Counted from the stretch's first letter, positions 41,466 to 53,015 are shown. The stretch is DNA of 64,000 nucleotides from Dendrolimus kikuchii (GCA_019925095.2 CM034408.1:5186001-5250000); one strand, 5' to 3'. Numbers and translations: made by a program. Notes: a model not told the origin generated them from the letters alone.

Positions 41466-41571
41466 TGCTATTCCAGACTTACATCTCTGTGACAAATTTT
41501 ATCCAGTTGCGTTCAGTCGTGCTGGTGACATTAAGCAAGAAACATCCATCCAAACTTTCCCCTTTATAATA

Positions 41572-41790
41572 TTACTAGCTGTCCCGGCAGACGTTCTGCC
41601 CTGAAGAAACACAATTTAGAACCCGATTGCAGCGCCACCTACCGGGTCCAAATGTCAGCTATCCTATCTTTCAAGTCGGCTCAAACTGCACACGGTGTGC
41701 AAATTTGATTAAAATCGGTCAAGTAGTTTAGGAGTTCATCGCGGAGAAACAACGTAACAGGTAATTTATATATATTAAGATGAAGTAACT
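41572..41790 (-). mobile_element. Helitron-like repeat
   Basis: Begins ACTAGCTGTCCCGGCAGACG; contains GAACCCGATTGCAGCGCCAC and AATCGGTCAAGTAGTTTAGG. The CGCCACCTACCGGGTCC core is shared with 13.9 kb; 53.2 kb has a similar CGCCACTTACCGGGTCC. Confidence 0.5.
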
Positions 41791-42159
41791 CTGTCTGCGA
41801 TGATTTCATGGAAAAAATCAGCGTACCGATTTTATTGAAATTTGCTACATATGTAGTTTTAATACTGAGAATTTACATAATATACTTATTATCCTAGTAC
41901 ATGAGATAATTTCCGAGGTAAAATTAATTAATTCTGCGGCGGCGTATGAACTTAATGTTATATAACGTGGATGAAAGCTTGTTCACAAAAATTATTAAAA
42001 CTGGGGTTAAAACTGGGGTCTAATAGGGACTTAAACACTTATTCTATATAATTAAACCGCCTCTAATCGACCACTACGTAAGTTAATCTTTTGACGGTCT
42101 GACTCATTGCAACAAAGAGAACATTTCATTTTATTTCACAATTAATTTCACATTCCATT
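41791..42159. other. AT-rich DNA, nothing recognised
   Basis: No further link was found. Confidence 0.4.
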
Positions 42160-42469
42160 TTTTTTTCTATTGCATGAGTTCAGCAGACAAGCACACAGCC
42201 CACTTGATGGAAAGCGGTTACCATCGCCTATGGACATTTGCAACACCAAAGGTGCTACAAATGCGCTGCTGCTCTCTTAAGGTAGACTGGAACCTGGTCA
42301 CTAATGCTGGAACACAAATCAAGGTTGTTATGGCGAATACTTTAAACCAAGGGTGGTAGCCATTCAGTCGGGCAAATACCCTACCCCTGGCTGTGGGTTG
42401 TTATGTCGCCTCTTACGTCAGGCCCTCCGGCCGCAGAAAATTGTATTCTTTCTCCGTTCCTGCACGGAT
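42160..42469 (-). mobile_element. SINE-A, full length
   Basis: Inverted tail at the low end, complete head GTTCCTGCACGGA at the high end. Confidence 0.78.
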
Positions 42470-43140
42470 AGAAGCCATCCATTTCACATTAGATTTAATT
42501 TCATTATTTAGGTACTGTAGGCTGGATGTCGGGGACCGGTTCCAATGTGTTCCCTTGTCATGGATTTAGACTCAAACTGAAAAAGTTCTTATATGACCAT
42601 CAAGTGCGCCAGGCCGATCTTATTCATGATACCAGTGCTATATGACGGTGCGCATGTGGAGGGTGTGCCTGTTATATCCTGACTGTGTTACTTATGTCGT
42701 GTGTTAAATGCTGTATTGTTTATTTAAGTTGTTTGATATCGTTCTTTTTTAAATTTTGTAGATAATAGGTAGCAATGTCAATTTATGTAAGTAATAAGTA
42801 TTTAATCTTTTAATACTTAGTTACCGTTATTATGGTTTGTTTTTAATTTCTTTTTTTTTTGCTGTTGGTTCACTTCATATCTTTATCTTGTTTGCCTGTG
42901 TTCGTGTATGTCACGAATGGACCTAGCGGAAGATCAGCGCTGGTTATATTAACCGGCAATTTGGTGAGCTAAGGCCAATTTAGGACTGCATTTATTTATT
43001 GTTTTTCTATTAATAGTTTAAGTTAGTTTTATTGTAGTTCTAAATAAATCTTTTTCTTTCTTTCTTTCCTTGTATATTACCTATAACAAGCGTAATTTGC
43101 TTAGTTTGGCATGTAAAATGTGTATATTTGTCTGCCAATT
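42470..43140. repeat. Possible LINE 3' end and AT-rich DNA
   Basis: GATCAGCGCTGG, GGTGAGCTAAGGCC and the end AATAAATCTTTTTCTTTCTTTC resemble a LINE 3' UTR with a TTTC tail on plus. A SINE family 1 tail fragment follows (AACAAGCGTAATTTGCTTAG). Confidence 0.35.
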
Positions 43141-43725
43141 ATAAAAAATATATATCTGGAAGAAGTGTTAGAGTCGTATATTCTGGTTTGCGCTATAAAA
43201 TGACAGAAACCCTAGTACGCGCGTCCCTATTGTTCTAGAATCTCGTAACCTACAGTTCTGACCTTCACGAGTAATATAAAGCACACAGGTGGTATTTGAT
43301 ATTGATATGTTTAAACTACGTACTGCTATTAAAATATTTATCGTATGAAGGCATTGTCGGGAATGTCAATATCATAACGGTTATGTGCCTGTTATTATAA
43401 TAGAATTGTCGAAGATGACAGCTTCGACAGGTTCACGGGATATTATATTAGATGAACTGAATATTAAAAGGGTAAAAATTAGGAACTATAAGTAGCCGTG
43501 AGTAACCAACAGAAATTAAAAAACATGCATAAGGCTATATTGGTTCAATGGCCGGATAAAAAATTGTCTCGGGATTATTTGGCTAATGAGTGAATGACTC
43601 GCTAACTGATAGTCGACGGCTTACGATTAATAGCAGGTTCCTATATTGCTATTCATTCACTTGCCTTACCATTGGTAAAAATGTAACATCATTTCTATGG
43701 AGTAGAATAGAGTAGTGGGAGGTTC
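43141..43725. other. AT-rich DNA, nothing recognised
   Basis: No repeat link was found. Confidence 0.45.
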
Positions 43726-43895
43726 GAAGAGCGATATAGTGACGGACTCTGCGCGTGTTATTAAATTGTGGATTACATTGGGACTTATTACGTCTAGTTA
43801 TATTTGTACCTATGTTATACATGTTTTTGTATAGTTCTAATAAATGTTATAGTAATTCCAACGGCTTTTTTAATTCGAGTCCCACACTCGTAACA
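43726..43895 (+). mobile_element. Partial LTR, family C (3' half)
   Basis: GTGACGGACT, GCGCGTGTTATT, TTGTACCTATGTTATAC, CTAATAAAT and CTCGTAACA match the 3' part of the LTRs at 44.8 and 45.9 kb. The first about 320 bases are missing. Confidence 0.75.
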
Positions 43896-44039
43896 ACATA
43901 TTTACATAGCCAGTACTGTTTTGATACAAAACTACAACAATTTTTTATAAGTCTTGTTGGTTTAGTGGTTTATTTACCAACGTTTTGTTCCAAATACTTC
44001 TATAAGAGAGTTTAATTTCACTTTTAACCAAACAATATT

Positions 44040-44290
44040 TTAAATAATACTTTTTTATTGCGACGCTAGCAAAGGTTTCGCTTAAATGGGAAGCAGTTAT
44101 CGTTGGCCTTAGACGCTTGCAATAGGGGCGAAGCCAATACGTTGCGGACCTTGTGGACAGGATAGAGGGGATGAGAGATAGGGATGAATCAGGAAAAATG
44201 TCGTAGAGGGGATAGGATAGGAAAGCTATTACAGGAGGAGGTGGAAGTGGGCCATCAGAACTCTCACTCTTCGTACGCAACACGATTATC
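44040..44290 (-). repeat. CR1-type LINE 3' end, diverged
   Basis: TTTTTATTGCGACGC, GTTATCGTTGGCCTTAGACGC and GAAGCCAATACGTTGC follow the inverted tail, then degenerate coding-like sequence. Confidence 0.45.
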
Positions 44291-44349
44291 TCAAAACTAA
44301 ACGTTTTACATCGCTGTTCTGGTCAAGACATTGATCGAACCAGCCCTAA

Positions 44350-45370
44350 GATCTGAGGCCCAAATTTACTATTACTATCTCGTCAAAATCACCGGACACT
44401 ATCGTCTCGATCGTTCGTTTGCCTGATTTCTGTAGTCTGTTGGTTCTAATCGCGTGCCCGTTGCATTCTAACTAACTAACTAACTGCTGCCGCTCAACGA
44501 CCCAAAATTAGTCCTGGCATCCGAAATGAGAATAATCCGCTCCTTTCTGTTCAGCGCTGTCTCCTGCCAGTCATAGGCTTGAAGCTCGCGCAGATCAGCC
44601 TCCACTCACTCCAGTGATATTTATAAAGCCCGCTGTATATGGGCTTTATAAATATTTATAAGCGCAAAATATTGAAATAAATGTTTAAAACTTTCGGTAG
44701 CTTCTTAATATTCATTTCGTCAAACGCCATTTCTGTTAATGGTAATACCAATTTTGTCCACTATTATTCTGCCGCGATGGTATCGAGAAGGTATTGTTAC
44801 AACTTAGCCCCCCGACAAAGACAAATTCCACGAAGCACGCTATTACCTGTCGGCATTTGAACCAATTGTAATAATACGTTTTTGATGGTTTTCTTTTGTT
44901 TACTTATTTATTGGTTATTGTGGAGAACAGCCTATTGTACTCGTTTATGGCCGTATGAAGGCATAATTAGTCAGGTGTACGGATTAAGATTTCTAGGAAA
45001 TTAAGTCGACGATATGGGCGAGCACACTTGTATTTGTGAAGTATAAAATGACGGCAGGATGGAGAGAGGTGGCAGTCTATCGAGAACCACGATCAAGGCG
45101 AGACTTGTGTACATTCGATAACCTATATAGTGACGGACTTCGCGCGTGTTATTGAATCGCGCATTACGTTTGAACTGATTGTGTTCAGTTATATTTGTAC
45201 CTGTGTTGTACGTGTTTGTATAGTTCTAATAAATTCTATAGTAATTCCAACGGCATTTTTAATTTGAATCCTGCAACTCGTAAAAATATTGTGGAATTAG
45301 TAGAATACGAATTTCTGACAATACCGCAATGGAATCGTATTTTGAATATCTTCGCAACGCCAAGGCTCCT
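44350..45370 (+). repeat. Repeat family H, interrupted by a solo LTR
   Basis: Related to 57.78-58.10 kb: TGCTATTACTATCTC-like start, ATTCATTTCGTCAAACGCC, CCGCGATGGTATCGAGAAGG, then after the LTR TATTGTGGAATTAGTAGAAT. Bases 44475-44650 are an additional LINE-like insertion (CCAGTCATAGGCTTGAAGC). Confidence 0.55.
44795..45285 (+). mobile_element. Solo LTR, family C
   Basis: 491 bases from TGTTACAACTT to CTCGTAAAA (last C changed). Sense is plus: TATAAAATGACGGC near 45045 and CTAATAAATTC near 45228. Flanks GTAT and ATAT. The related family H copy at 58.03 kb shows the uninterrupted site. Confidence 0.88.
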
Positions 45371-45893
45371 GTAATAAAAATAATGGTCCCAGGATGGCTC
45401 TGCTACGTCAAACTACACATCGATTACCTTGCTAGGCTAATGTCACTTGCTCTCTTACAAATTCCTTATTGAATATATTACTAATTATGCGCGCGGACAC
45501 ACACACACATACATACACGCATTCTGATTTCCTTTTATTAAATATTATTATAATTTCTATATTCTGTAGTTAATGAATTTAAGTATATTTAAGTGCAGTA
45601 ACTCTTTTTCTAATAATTTAATATAATAATGTAATTGATTATTTTGCTATGATTAGTATGTTTTGTACTTAATGAAAGTTAAGTACGCTAACTTTATTTA
45701 CAATACTATTATACAATTTATAATGAAATATTTTTAATATTAGTGTATAGCATGAAAATATTTTAGAAACTTTTAAATACAATGTAATATATAAGGTATG
45801 GAAGAGCAGGATCTGATACAAGTAAAATTTAATTAAAAGAAGATTCCAGCAACTGACTACAAATTGTGCATGTGTTTCATAAGAAATAAATAT
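45371..45893. other. AT-rich DNA, nothing recognised
   Basis: A short (CA)n run is at about 45500-45515. No further link was found. Confidence 0.45.
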
Positions 45894-46384
45894 TGTTACA
45901 ACTTAGGCTTCGACAAAGACAAATTCCACGTACAGTCTGTAAAAGCATATTTTATTACCTGCCGGCATTTGAACTAATTGTAATTCTTTTTTGATCGTCT
46001 TCTTTTGTTTACTTATTTATTGGCATACGTTTCTAGAGAACAGCCTATTGTTTATTGTACTCGTTTATGGCCGCCTGCGGTGGAATCATTAGCCAGGTGT
46101 TGCGGATTACGACGACTACTGTATTGGTGATGTATAAAACGACAGCCTGATGGAGAGAGAGGGCAGTCGAGCGAGAACCACGATCAAGACGAGACGTGTG
46201 TATATTCGGGAATCTATTAGTGACGTACTTTGTGCGTTTTATAGAATTACGACCTTCTGCATTACGTATGGATTTGTTGTGTTCGGTTATATTTGTACCT
46301 GTGTTATACGTGTTTGTATAGTTCAAATAAGCTCTATAATAATTCCAACGGCATTTTAATTCGAGTCCCACTAAACTCGTAACA
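45894..46384 (+). mobile_element. Solo LTR, family C
   Basis: TGTTACAACTT to CTCGTAACA, 491 bases, flanked by ATAT (45890-45893, 46385-46388). TATAAAACGACAGC near 46133. Only about 600 bases from the copy at 44.8 kb and in the same orientation. Confidence 0.88.
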
Positions 46385-46388
46385 ATAT

Positions 46389-47344
46389 TTTCATTTTCAT
46401 TCATTTTCATTACCGTTCTGTTAAAAACTCCAAGCTGTCTTATTTTAATATCTTGTTGTAGGTTAAGTTTCTATTTGATCTCCACTGCAGAATATCAAGG
46501 TACTCCACGCTTAAATCCTAAACTAGATAATTCAAATCCTTACTCGGAAACTCGGTCCAAGTCAAATCGGAATGCAAGCTGAAGTTTGTTGGAATTGAGT
46601 TTGTTTAACTCAATATCTGTAGTCTGCGGGGATATTGCTTCCTGGATATTGGATGATGCAAGTGTTGCGTGGCCTACTTGGATTATGATGTTATACAGAG
46701 GGAAAATTAAATTGAGGTGTAATTCCCGTAAGCTTAAGAGAAACATATTACAGTTTGCCACACGAACAGTAATGTCTCAAAAGGTGGCCGCTGAACGAGA
46801 AGGGAGAGAGATGCGCATACGTCCCGCGGGTACCGACGTCAGTCGGGGCACCGGAGACGCAGGTACGCGCAAGATCTCCTGAGAGCAGGAACAGGAAGGT
46901 GGTTTTAGTGGGATATTAATACATAGGTTACCTCTCCACATAGAGAGAGGTACCTTGCTGAGTCCCCATAAATGCCGGCAATCGACTCTGTTTCTGCGCT
47001 ATCATCAGTGGATAAATCTTATTGCTTTGGTCTATGCCCAGTAAAGGACCCGATAGTGTACGAAATGTATTTCCCCTGCGTCAAAATAAAAAGGATAGTA
47101 CACACTGGTTCAGGCGGGCATGAAAACAATACGCACGCACCAGTGTGTACGCCCAATATCAGCCTTTGACTATGACAAGCGCTCAATACTCTACGGACAA
47201 TCGCCAATTTTCGAAATTCTACGGAACGAAAGACGAACTATTGCACGCGCAGTTAAAAATAATTGTAAAATAGCAAAAACTTGAAATACACGCATTATTC
47301 AAGCAAAGGGTGCGTTATTGAAGACTTTCTACGCTTCACAGTTG
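46389..47344. other. Anonymous DNA with a CpG-rich block and an inverted repeat
   Basis: 46780-46890 is unusually CpG-rich for the window; an ORF (46586-46882, 98 codons) crosses it without a known motif. GTACACACTGGT (47098-47109) is mirrored by ACCAGTGTGTAC (47139-47150). No repeat family was recognised, so this is one of the few places where unique sequence may lie. Confidence 0.35.
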
Positions 47345-47513
47345 TTTTTTTTTATTGCACGAGTGCAGCAGACAGGTAGACGGCCCGCTTGATGGAAAGC
47401 GGTTACTTCGTCTATGCACTTTTTGCAACCACAGAGGCGCTGTTGATCTCTTAACGGAGACTGGAACCTGGTCACTGATGCTGGAACACAACTCAAGGTT
47501 GTTATAGCGGCAT
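47345..47513 (-). mobile_element. SINE-A, 5'-truncated
   Basis: Inverted tail TTTTTTTTATTGCACGAGTG at the low end; the body ends at GGCATAGA, with small deletions. Confidence 0.7.
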
Positions 47514-47514
47514 A

Positions 47515-47860
47515 GATAGATCTAATTTTTTTGTATTTGTCTGTTCGAGATTCACACAAAAATTATTGAGCCGATTTCGACACCGTTTTAGCTGATCGAT
47601 AGCTAACTCCCAGACTTAAAATCTGCAGTACTTTATAACTTAGGAATCGCACGGCAATGATTTAAAGTGGTCAGAGTGAAAAAAAAATCTGATTACGATG
47701 CAATATTTTCACGTTTGATTGATCGATAACAAATTTTACCTGTTCAAAGTGGACAAAATTGCGGGTAAATTGTAGTAAGAAATACATTTACTTTTATGTA
47801 CATACTGCAACGTCTAATAGGGTACAGCTGGCCGGGATCTTGCAATTAAAATGATAAACT
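47515..47860 (+). mobile_element. Helitron-like family F fragment
   Basis: TTCACACAAAAATTATTGAG, GCTGATCGATAGCTAACT and TTGATTGATCGATAACAAATTTT are collinear with the copy at 20.5 kb. The CTAG end is lost. Confidence 0.5.
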
Positions 47861-48097
47861 GGTTTTCTCATTACAATCCTTTTATTCTTAATAGCACATT
47901 GTTTTCTGTTTATGGGAAAGACCAATCAATACATTTTTGATAGCGTTTCTTTTAGTTTATATGAACTTAACTTTGAAAATAATTATTTTAATTAAATATA
48001 TGTATATGAAAAGGACTAAAAATGTCAGTCGTTACAATGCCTTTATTACAAATTAATGCAGCGTAAAATGAAAATAATAATAATATTATTATTGGCA
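47861..48097. other. AT-rich DNA, nothing recognised
   Basis: No repeat link was found. Confidence 0.4.
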
Positions 48098-48260
48098 TGA
48101 TGAAGGTGATGTCAGGAGCCTTAAGAACAGACGAGCGTGCATGACAAGAGTTATGAATGTCAAAGAAGCAAGTGACGCGTGTAAGAATAAGCCTAAATGG
48201 CGCTCTGTTATTCGTGCCTACCCTGCAAGGGAACTGGGGTGAAGTTATGTATGTATGTAT
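48098..48260 (+). mobile_element. RTE-type LINE 3' end
   Basis: Starts GATGAAGGTGATGTCAGG and ends GAAGTTATGTATGTATGTAT. Confidence 0.8.
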
Positions 48261-48411
48261 TATCGTCATGCAGGTATATGTAATTTATATTATCTTAATA
48301 CATTTAACTATAGCTATAGTTTATTTTTATTTTTTCTTAAATAACATTTAATTACGATTGAATTAGTTTTAATTTAGTTAAACCACCAAATATTATTTGA
48401 TTTTTAATTTC

Positions 48412-48545
48412 TCCTTGGAGACCGGGTTGCCTAGAAGAGATCGCTATAAGCAATAAGGCCGCTCATTGTTCTAATTTAGTATTCATATTAAATTGTCTAG
48501 GTTTAAGTTAAGGTGAACAATTTAAGTTTTCCTTTATTTATTCAT
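48412..48545 (+). repeat. LINE family L 3' UTR
   Basis: GACCGGGTTGCCTAGAAGAG, ATCGCTATAAGCAATAAGGC, as at 15.98 kb. Confidence 0.55.
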
Positions 48546-48561
48546 TGAAATCTAATTATAT

Positions 48562-49049
48562 TGTTACGAGTTACAGGACTCGAATTAAAATGCCGGTGGA
48601 ATTACTATAGAATTTATTAGAACTATACAAACACGTATAACACAGGTACAAATATAACTGGAGACAATCAGTCCTAACGTAATTCACGATTAAATACCAC
48701 GCGCAAAGTCCGTCATTATATAGCTTATCGAATGTAGACACGTCTTGCCTCGCTTGCGATTATCGCTTGACTGCCGATCTCTCCATTAGGCCATTCCTTT
48801 ATACTGCACCGATACAATATGTCTGCCCGCCTGCGTAGATAAAATTTCTTAGAATCAGTTTGACACACCTGTCTAATGACTGCCATAAAAGATTACAATA
48901 CACAATGGACTATTTTTCTAATTACAAATTTTAAACACAGAGTAAACAAAATAAGACAGTCATAAACAGTTTTAATGTTATTAGCTCAAACGCCGGCAGG
49001 TAATAAATGTGCTTTGTCTACAGGTATGCAGGTGGCCCAAATTGTAACA
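48562..49049 (-). mobile_element. Solo LTR, family C
   Basis: TGTTACGAG to TTGTAACA, 488 bases, flanked by ATAT (48558-48561, 49050-49053). More diverged in the middle than the others. Confidence 0.85.
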
Positions 49050-49084
49050 ATATCATATTAGTAATTTTTTAATTTACGTATAAA

Positions 49085-49205
49085 ACCATAACCAAATAAG
49101 GCTATGTCACTGTTTTCTATGGATGAAGTACTAAGAAGGCTGCTCACGTTACCTTACTGATCTGTTGTCGGAAATAGGAACCCAGCGCTCTGATCACCTA
49201 AATAG
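49085..49205 (-). repeat. Repeat family K fragment
   Basis: CTATGGATGAAGTACTAAGAAGG, GTTACCTTACTGATCTG correspond to the inverted sequence of 58.43-58.53 kb. Confidence 0.4.
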
Positions 49206-49234
49206 TTGAATAGGATTTTTTTAATAAATCGACA

Positions 49235-49345
49235 GATACACATTGTATATGCCCAAGGTAAGGAAGTTACGCTTGTATTATGGATACAATTTACCAACTC
49301 TGGAGCTGATCCCTGACACCCACACTACTGTAAATAATGGAAAGT
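49235..49345 (-). repeat. SINE family 1 tail
   Basis: ATGCCCAAGGTAAGGAAGTTACGC, GAGCTGATCCCTGACACCC, TAAATAATGG correspond to the 3' part of the SINE at 58.1 kb. Confidence 0.55.
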
Positions 49346-49812
49346 TGGTTTAGCAAAGTTACCATACCGAAAGGTCCCACTTTTGCCTTTTAATACGCTA
49401 GACTGGCAATGGCGTTAACCCACTTAGCCACAGAGGCTGACAATTCTGAGAGCTCTTTGTAAAGTTTCATGGCCTCAGGATCCTACGGTCTAATAGTATT
49501 AACAATAAACACCACAAACAAGTAAATAAAATCGCAGGAATTTCAAATATGCAATAATTTATTTATCTATAAATATTTGTTATAGGTATTTACATTGTGC
49601 ATAACATTGTTTCCGCGTGGTTTACTTCAGTCTATTTATAGTGAGTTTATACATTGCACATAATTGTGTGTCATTTTCCCCGTGACATTGATTTACTGTT
49701 TATATAAAGCACTTTGATATAATATCCTTATATAAATAGAACGAATCAATAGATTTTTAAAGGTGGAACGTCATCTGGGATAATGGTACATTTACATTTT
49801 CTCGCAGATGTG
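49346..49812. other. Anonymous AT-rich DNA
   Basis: No repeat link was found. Confidence 0.45.
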
Positions 49813-49962
49813 GCATACATACATAACTTCACGCCAGTTCCCTTGGGGGGTAGGCACGAACAATAGAGCGTCATTTAGGCTGATTCTTATACACCTCACT
49901 TGCTTCTTTGACATTCATAACTCTTGTCATGCACGCTCGTCTGCTCTTAAGGCTCCTGACAT
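49813..49962 (-). mobile_element. RTE-type LINE 3' end
   Basis: Tail ACATACATAACTTCACG at the low end; body ends CTTAAGGCTCCTGACAT. Confidence 0.8.
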
Positions 49963-50640
49963 AATATATATAAATATTATACAATATGAATATCTATATA
50001 TTATTATTATCAGAGCTTATCATGAACTCTTTATAGGGGTCTTACTAAAACAAAAAACCTTATAAAGTAGCCAGTAATTGGAACAAATCATGTTAAACAG
50101 AGTTTATTGTCTATGTTATAAATATTGTGAGCAGTTGGATATGTAATAAATAAATATTTAAATAATAACCGTGAGTGATACAGTGCAAAATAGGGATACC
50201 AACTTATTATAAAAAGCAGGTTAAAAAAATATAAATGAGGTCCCTAACAATAGAGTATATTAAAGACACCAAACAACTTATCTCCTATACTTCACCAGCC
50301 ACGACGGGAACTAATAAAACCGCATTTCTCGGTCGAGTAACTTGCGAAAGTGCTTTAAATCATAAAATCCTTAGCCAGCCTTAAAAGCGTGTAGACTGAT
50401 ATAGCTATATAGTTTTATTCGTTATAGCTATTTTTAAAGCGCTAATCCGTAAAACGAGATAAATTATTGGTAGAGGATAATTCTAAAAGTTTATGACACT
50501 GGCTAGATGAACCAGATGGGTATATCCTAAGATATATAATGAGATACCCAAAGATATGTTAACGGAAAATAATATGTCCAAAGTTAAAATTAAAATTGTG
50601 TCCTTGATGATAGTACCATATCTCATTGCGTATTGTACTA
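49963..50640. other. Anonymous AT-rich DNA
   Basis: No repeat link was found. Confidence 0.45.
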
Positions 50641-50745
50641 CTAGCGGCCCGGCGCGGTTTCATCGCGCTCTGTCCCGCTCCCGTGGTATATAGCGTCATG
50701 TTATATGGCCCTCACAAACTTTACCTCTTTATAATATTAGTATAT
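50641..50745 (-). mobile_element. Helitron-like element, internally deleted
   Basis: Inverted CTAG end at 50641-50644 next to GCGGCCCGGCGCGGTTTC; CGCTCTGTCCCGCTCCCGTG, then AAACTTTACCTCTTTATAAT at the other end. About 100 bases of the 54.9 and 62.2 kb copies are missing from its middle. Confidence 0.7.
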
Positions 50746-50746
50746 A

Positions 50747-50921
50747 TATACATACATAACTTCACGCCAGTTCCCGTACGGGGCAGGCACGGACAACAGA
50801 GCGCCATTTAGGCTTATTCTTACACACCTCACTTGCTTCTTTGACATTCATAGCTCTTGTCATGCACGCTCGTCTGTTCTTAAGGCTCCTGACATATCCT
50901 TCTGCTAGTACACGATCAATT

Positions 50922-50923
<2 letters not shown>
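50747..50923 (-). mobile_element. RTE-type LINE 3' end
   Basis: Tail ACATACATAACTTCACG at the low end, extending to CTAGTACACGATCAATTTG, where a TA microsatellite begins. Confidence 0.8.

Positions 50924-51011
<88 letters not shown>
50924..51011. repeat. (TA)n microsatellite
   Basis: 88 bases of pure TA at the high-coordinate boundary of the RTE copy. Confidence 0.97.
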
Positions 51012-51019
<8 letters not shown>

Positions 51020-51437
51020 ATGGACGTATTAAACGAATTCACAAGAGTTTTGGAGTATATGTACTTTAGATAACGGTGGTAAATAATATAAGGCTTAATA
51101 CAAAACTTGGTTATTGGTTTTTGTATTTAAATTAATTTATATTACACTTTACATAAGAAAGTGCACTTCAGTATTTAAAGCAGAAGTTATAAGGTAGGTA
51201 GGTATCAGACAAATTGTGAAAAGCTCTGTTTCACGCAAATGGAAAACATTTTGTACATTGCAGAGCCATACTGTAATTATTATCTTGACTACAAATCTTA
51301 GGGCAGCCGCTATCAGTGTAATACCATCCTCTCACAGAATACGGGCGTGAAACAGTTAGCCTTGACCTAATCATGTTTCGCGTGATGAGTGAGAGTTGCG
51401 ATGCCCCACTTTTTGTCCATATGCCATCTACCCTTTC
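51012..51437. other. Anonymous AT-rich DNA
   Basis: No repeat link was found. Confidence 0.4.
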
Positions 51438-51745
51438 TCCATGCAGGAACGGAAAAAGAATACGATTTGCTGCGACCGGGCGGCCTGTCGTAAGAGGCGA
51501 CAACACAACCCACAGCCACGTGGTAGGGCATTTGCCCGGCTGGATGTCTACCACCCCTGGTCTAGAGTATGCCACCATAACAACTTTGAGTTGTGTTTCG
51601 GCATCAGCGGCCAGGTTCCAGTTTCTCCTTCAAGGCCGGCAGCACATAGGCAGCACCTCTGGTATTGCTAATGTTCATAGGTACGGTACAGTTGGGCCGT
51701 CAGTCTGTATGCTGCGCTTCAGCAATAAAAATAAAATAAAAAAAT
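51438..51745 (+). mobile_element. SINE-A, full length
   Basis: Head CCATGCAGGAACGGAAAAAG, tail with AGTTGGGCCGTCAG and GCTTCAGCAATAAAA, the tail variant also seen at 41.4 kb. Confidence 0.75.
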
Positions 51746-51789
51746 AGCCATACATCAATCCCTCTCTCTCATCAACATTTTTATTGACG

Positions 51790-52080
51790 CACGGGGAATA
51801 TCTTCGGACACCATCCTCGGGCCTAAGGGGAGGGAGGCTTTACACCGAAGGATGTGTGGGACTCTTCATCGGCCGTATGCTTAGCCTAACCTCCAGCGGA
51901 AGCCCCGGGGATTTTCGCTTCAGTTGGAAGGCGTCACTCCGAAGCTTGTTAACTAGTTTGAATGTCAAACTCGGAAACCCACGTTTCGTCAACCTATGAA
52001 AGCATTGAAACCCTTAGCGCCTTCGCTACCCTAGTACACCAAACTATATCGTGCCTAAGTGAGTCTCTTTCATCCCTCGT
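51790..52080 (+). repeat. LINE-derived fragment (as at 1.14 kb)
   Basis: TCTTCGGACACCATCCTCGG, GGATGTGTGGGACTCTTCATCG correspond to the 1.14-1.25 kb segment. No clean ORF. Confidence 0.4.
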
Positions 52081-52084
52081 GTAA

Positions 52085-52200
52085 CAATCTACTATTTGTG
52101 ATCCACGCTTCTTGGATAGAATTCGAACCAACATCATTTTGAAGTGCTAATTTAAGACGCTAATTTCTCAACCACTAAGCTACAACGTCTTGCTAGCAAT
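52085..52200 (-). mobile_element. tRNA-derived SINE head
   Basis: On minus TAGCTTAGTGGTTGAG (A box) is followed by GGTTCGAATTC (B box, near 52120-52130). Acceptor-stem pairing is not complete, so it is not a tRNA gene. Confidence 0.6.
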
Positions 52201-52574
52201 TATTATTATTAATTTTATACGACAACAAATATTTAATTAAGTCTCGAAAATACTATTTAAACGCCATATAATTATTATTTACATTTAAAGTACATAATAT
52301 TTGTTAGACCTTAATTAAACAGTAATCCTTTCATAACAGATTCATGCAAAATATTTTGATAGAAGTTGAAGAACAAACAAAATAAATCATATTTCGTTAT
52401 GTTAAGTAAATAAATTGCAATTTTTTTGTCTGGCTGTAATTAATTGATCACGGTTATTATCAGGTACTTACTGCCTTTCAAATTTGCATAAATATGTACT
52501 TTTTTTATTCAATCACAATTACTAATTATAATTAATGATTACTAACATTGACTAAAAGTCGTTATCTATACATA
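52201..52574. other. AT-rich DNA, nothing recognised
   Basis: No repeat link was found. Confidence 0.45.
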
Positions 52575-53015
52575 TATAATTGCTTAGCGTCACTGACTGA
52601 CTGACATATCAACGCGCAGCCTAAACTACCGGGGCTAGGATTGTGAAAATTTGTATGTGAGTTCTGTCTATACTGCAGGTGCGCACTAAGAAAGGACTTT
52701 TGAAAATTCGCCTCATAAGGGGATGAAAAATAGAATGCAAGTTTGTATGAAAATTCGTCATTTTCAAAGAAATAAATGTACACGTGTATCGGCGTTTCCG
52801 GGAATTAGACCCCGAAGGGGGTAAAAAAGGGGATGAAAATTTACACGAAAATCCGTTATTTTCAAAGTAAGAAGCACGAAATTTTATAAACCTACTTCTG
52901 GTTAGAAATAAATGTATCGGCGTTTTTAGGAATTCGACCCCTAAGGGGGTAAAAACGGAGGTGGCAGTTTACTCAAACTATGCCAAGCCGCGAGCTACAG
53001 CTAGTTATGATACAA
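52575..53015 (+). mobile_element. Helitron-like repeat
   Basis: From ACTGACTGACTGACATATCA to GCCGCGAGCTACAGCTAG before T. An internal segment around TCGGCGTTTCCGGGAATTAG recurs at 52920 (TCGGCGTTTTTAGGAATTCG), so part is tandemly duplicated. Inverted partner at 31.44-31.79 kb. Confidence 0.6.

Noticed and set aside
46045..46410. 121-codon minus-strand ORF
   Set aside because: Lies across the end of a solo LTR, antisense to it; product has no known motif.
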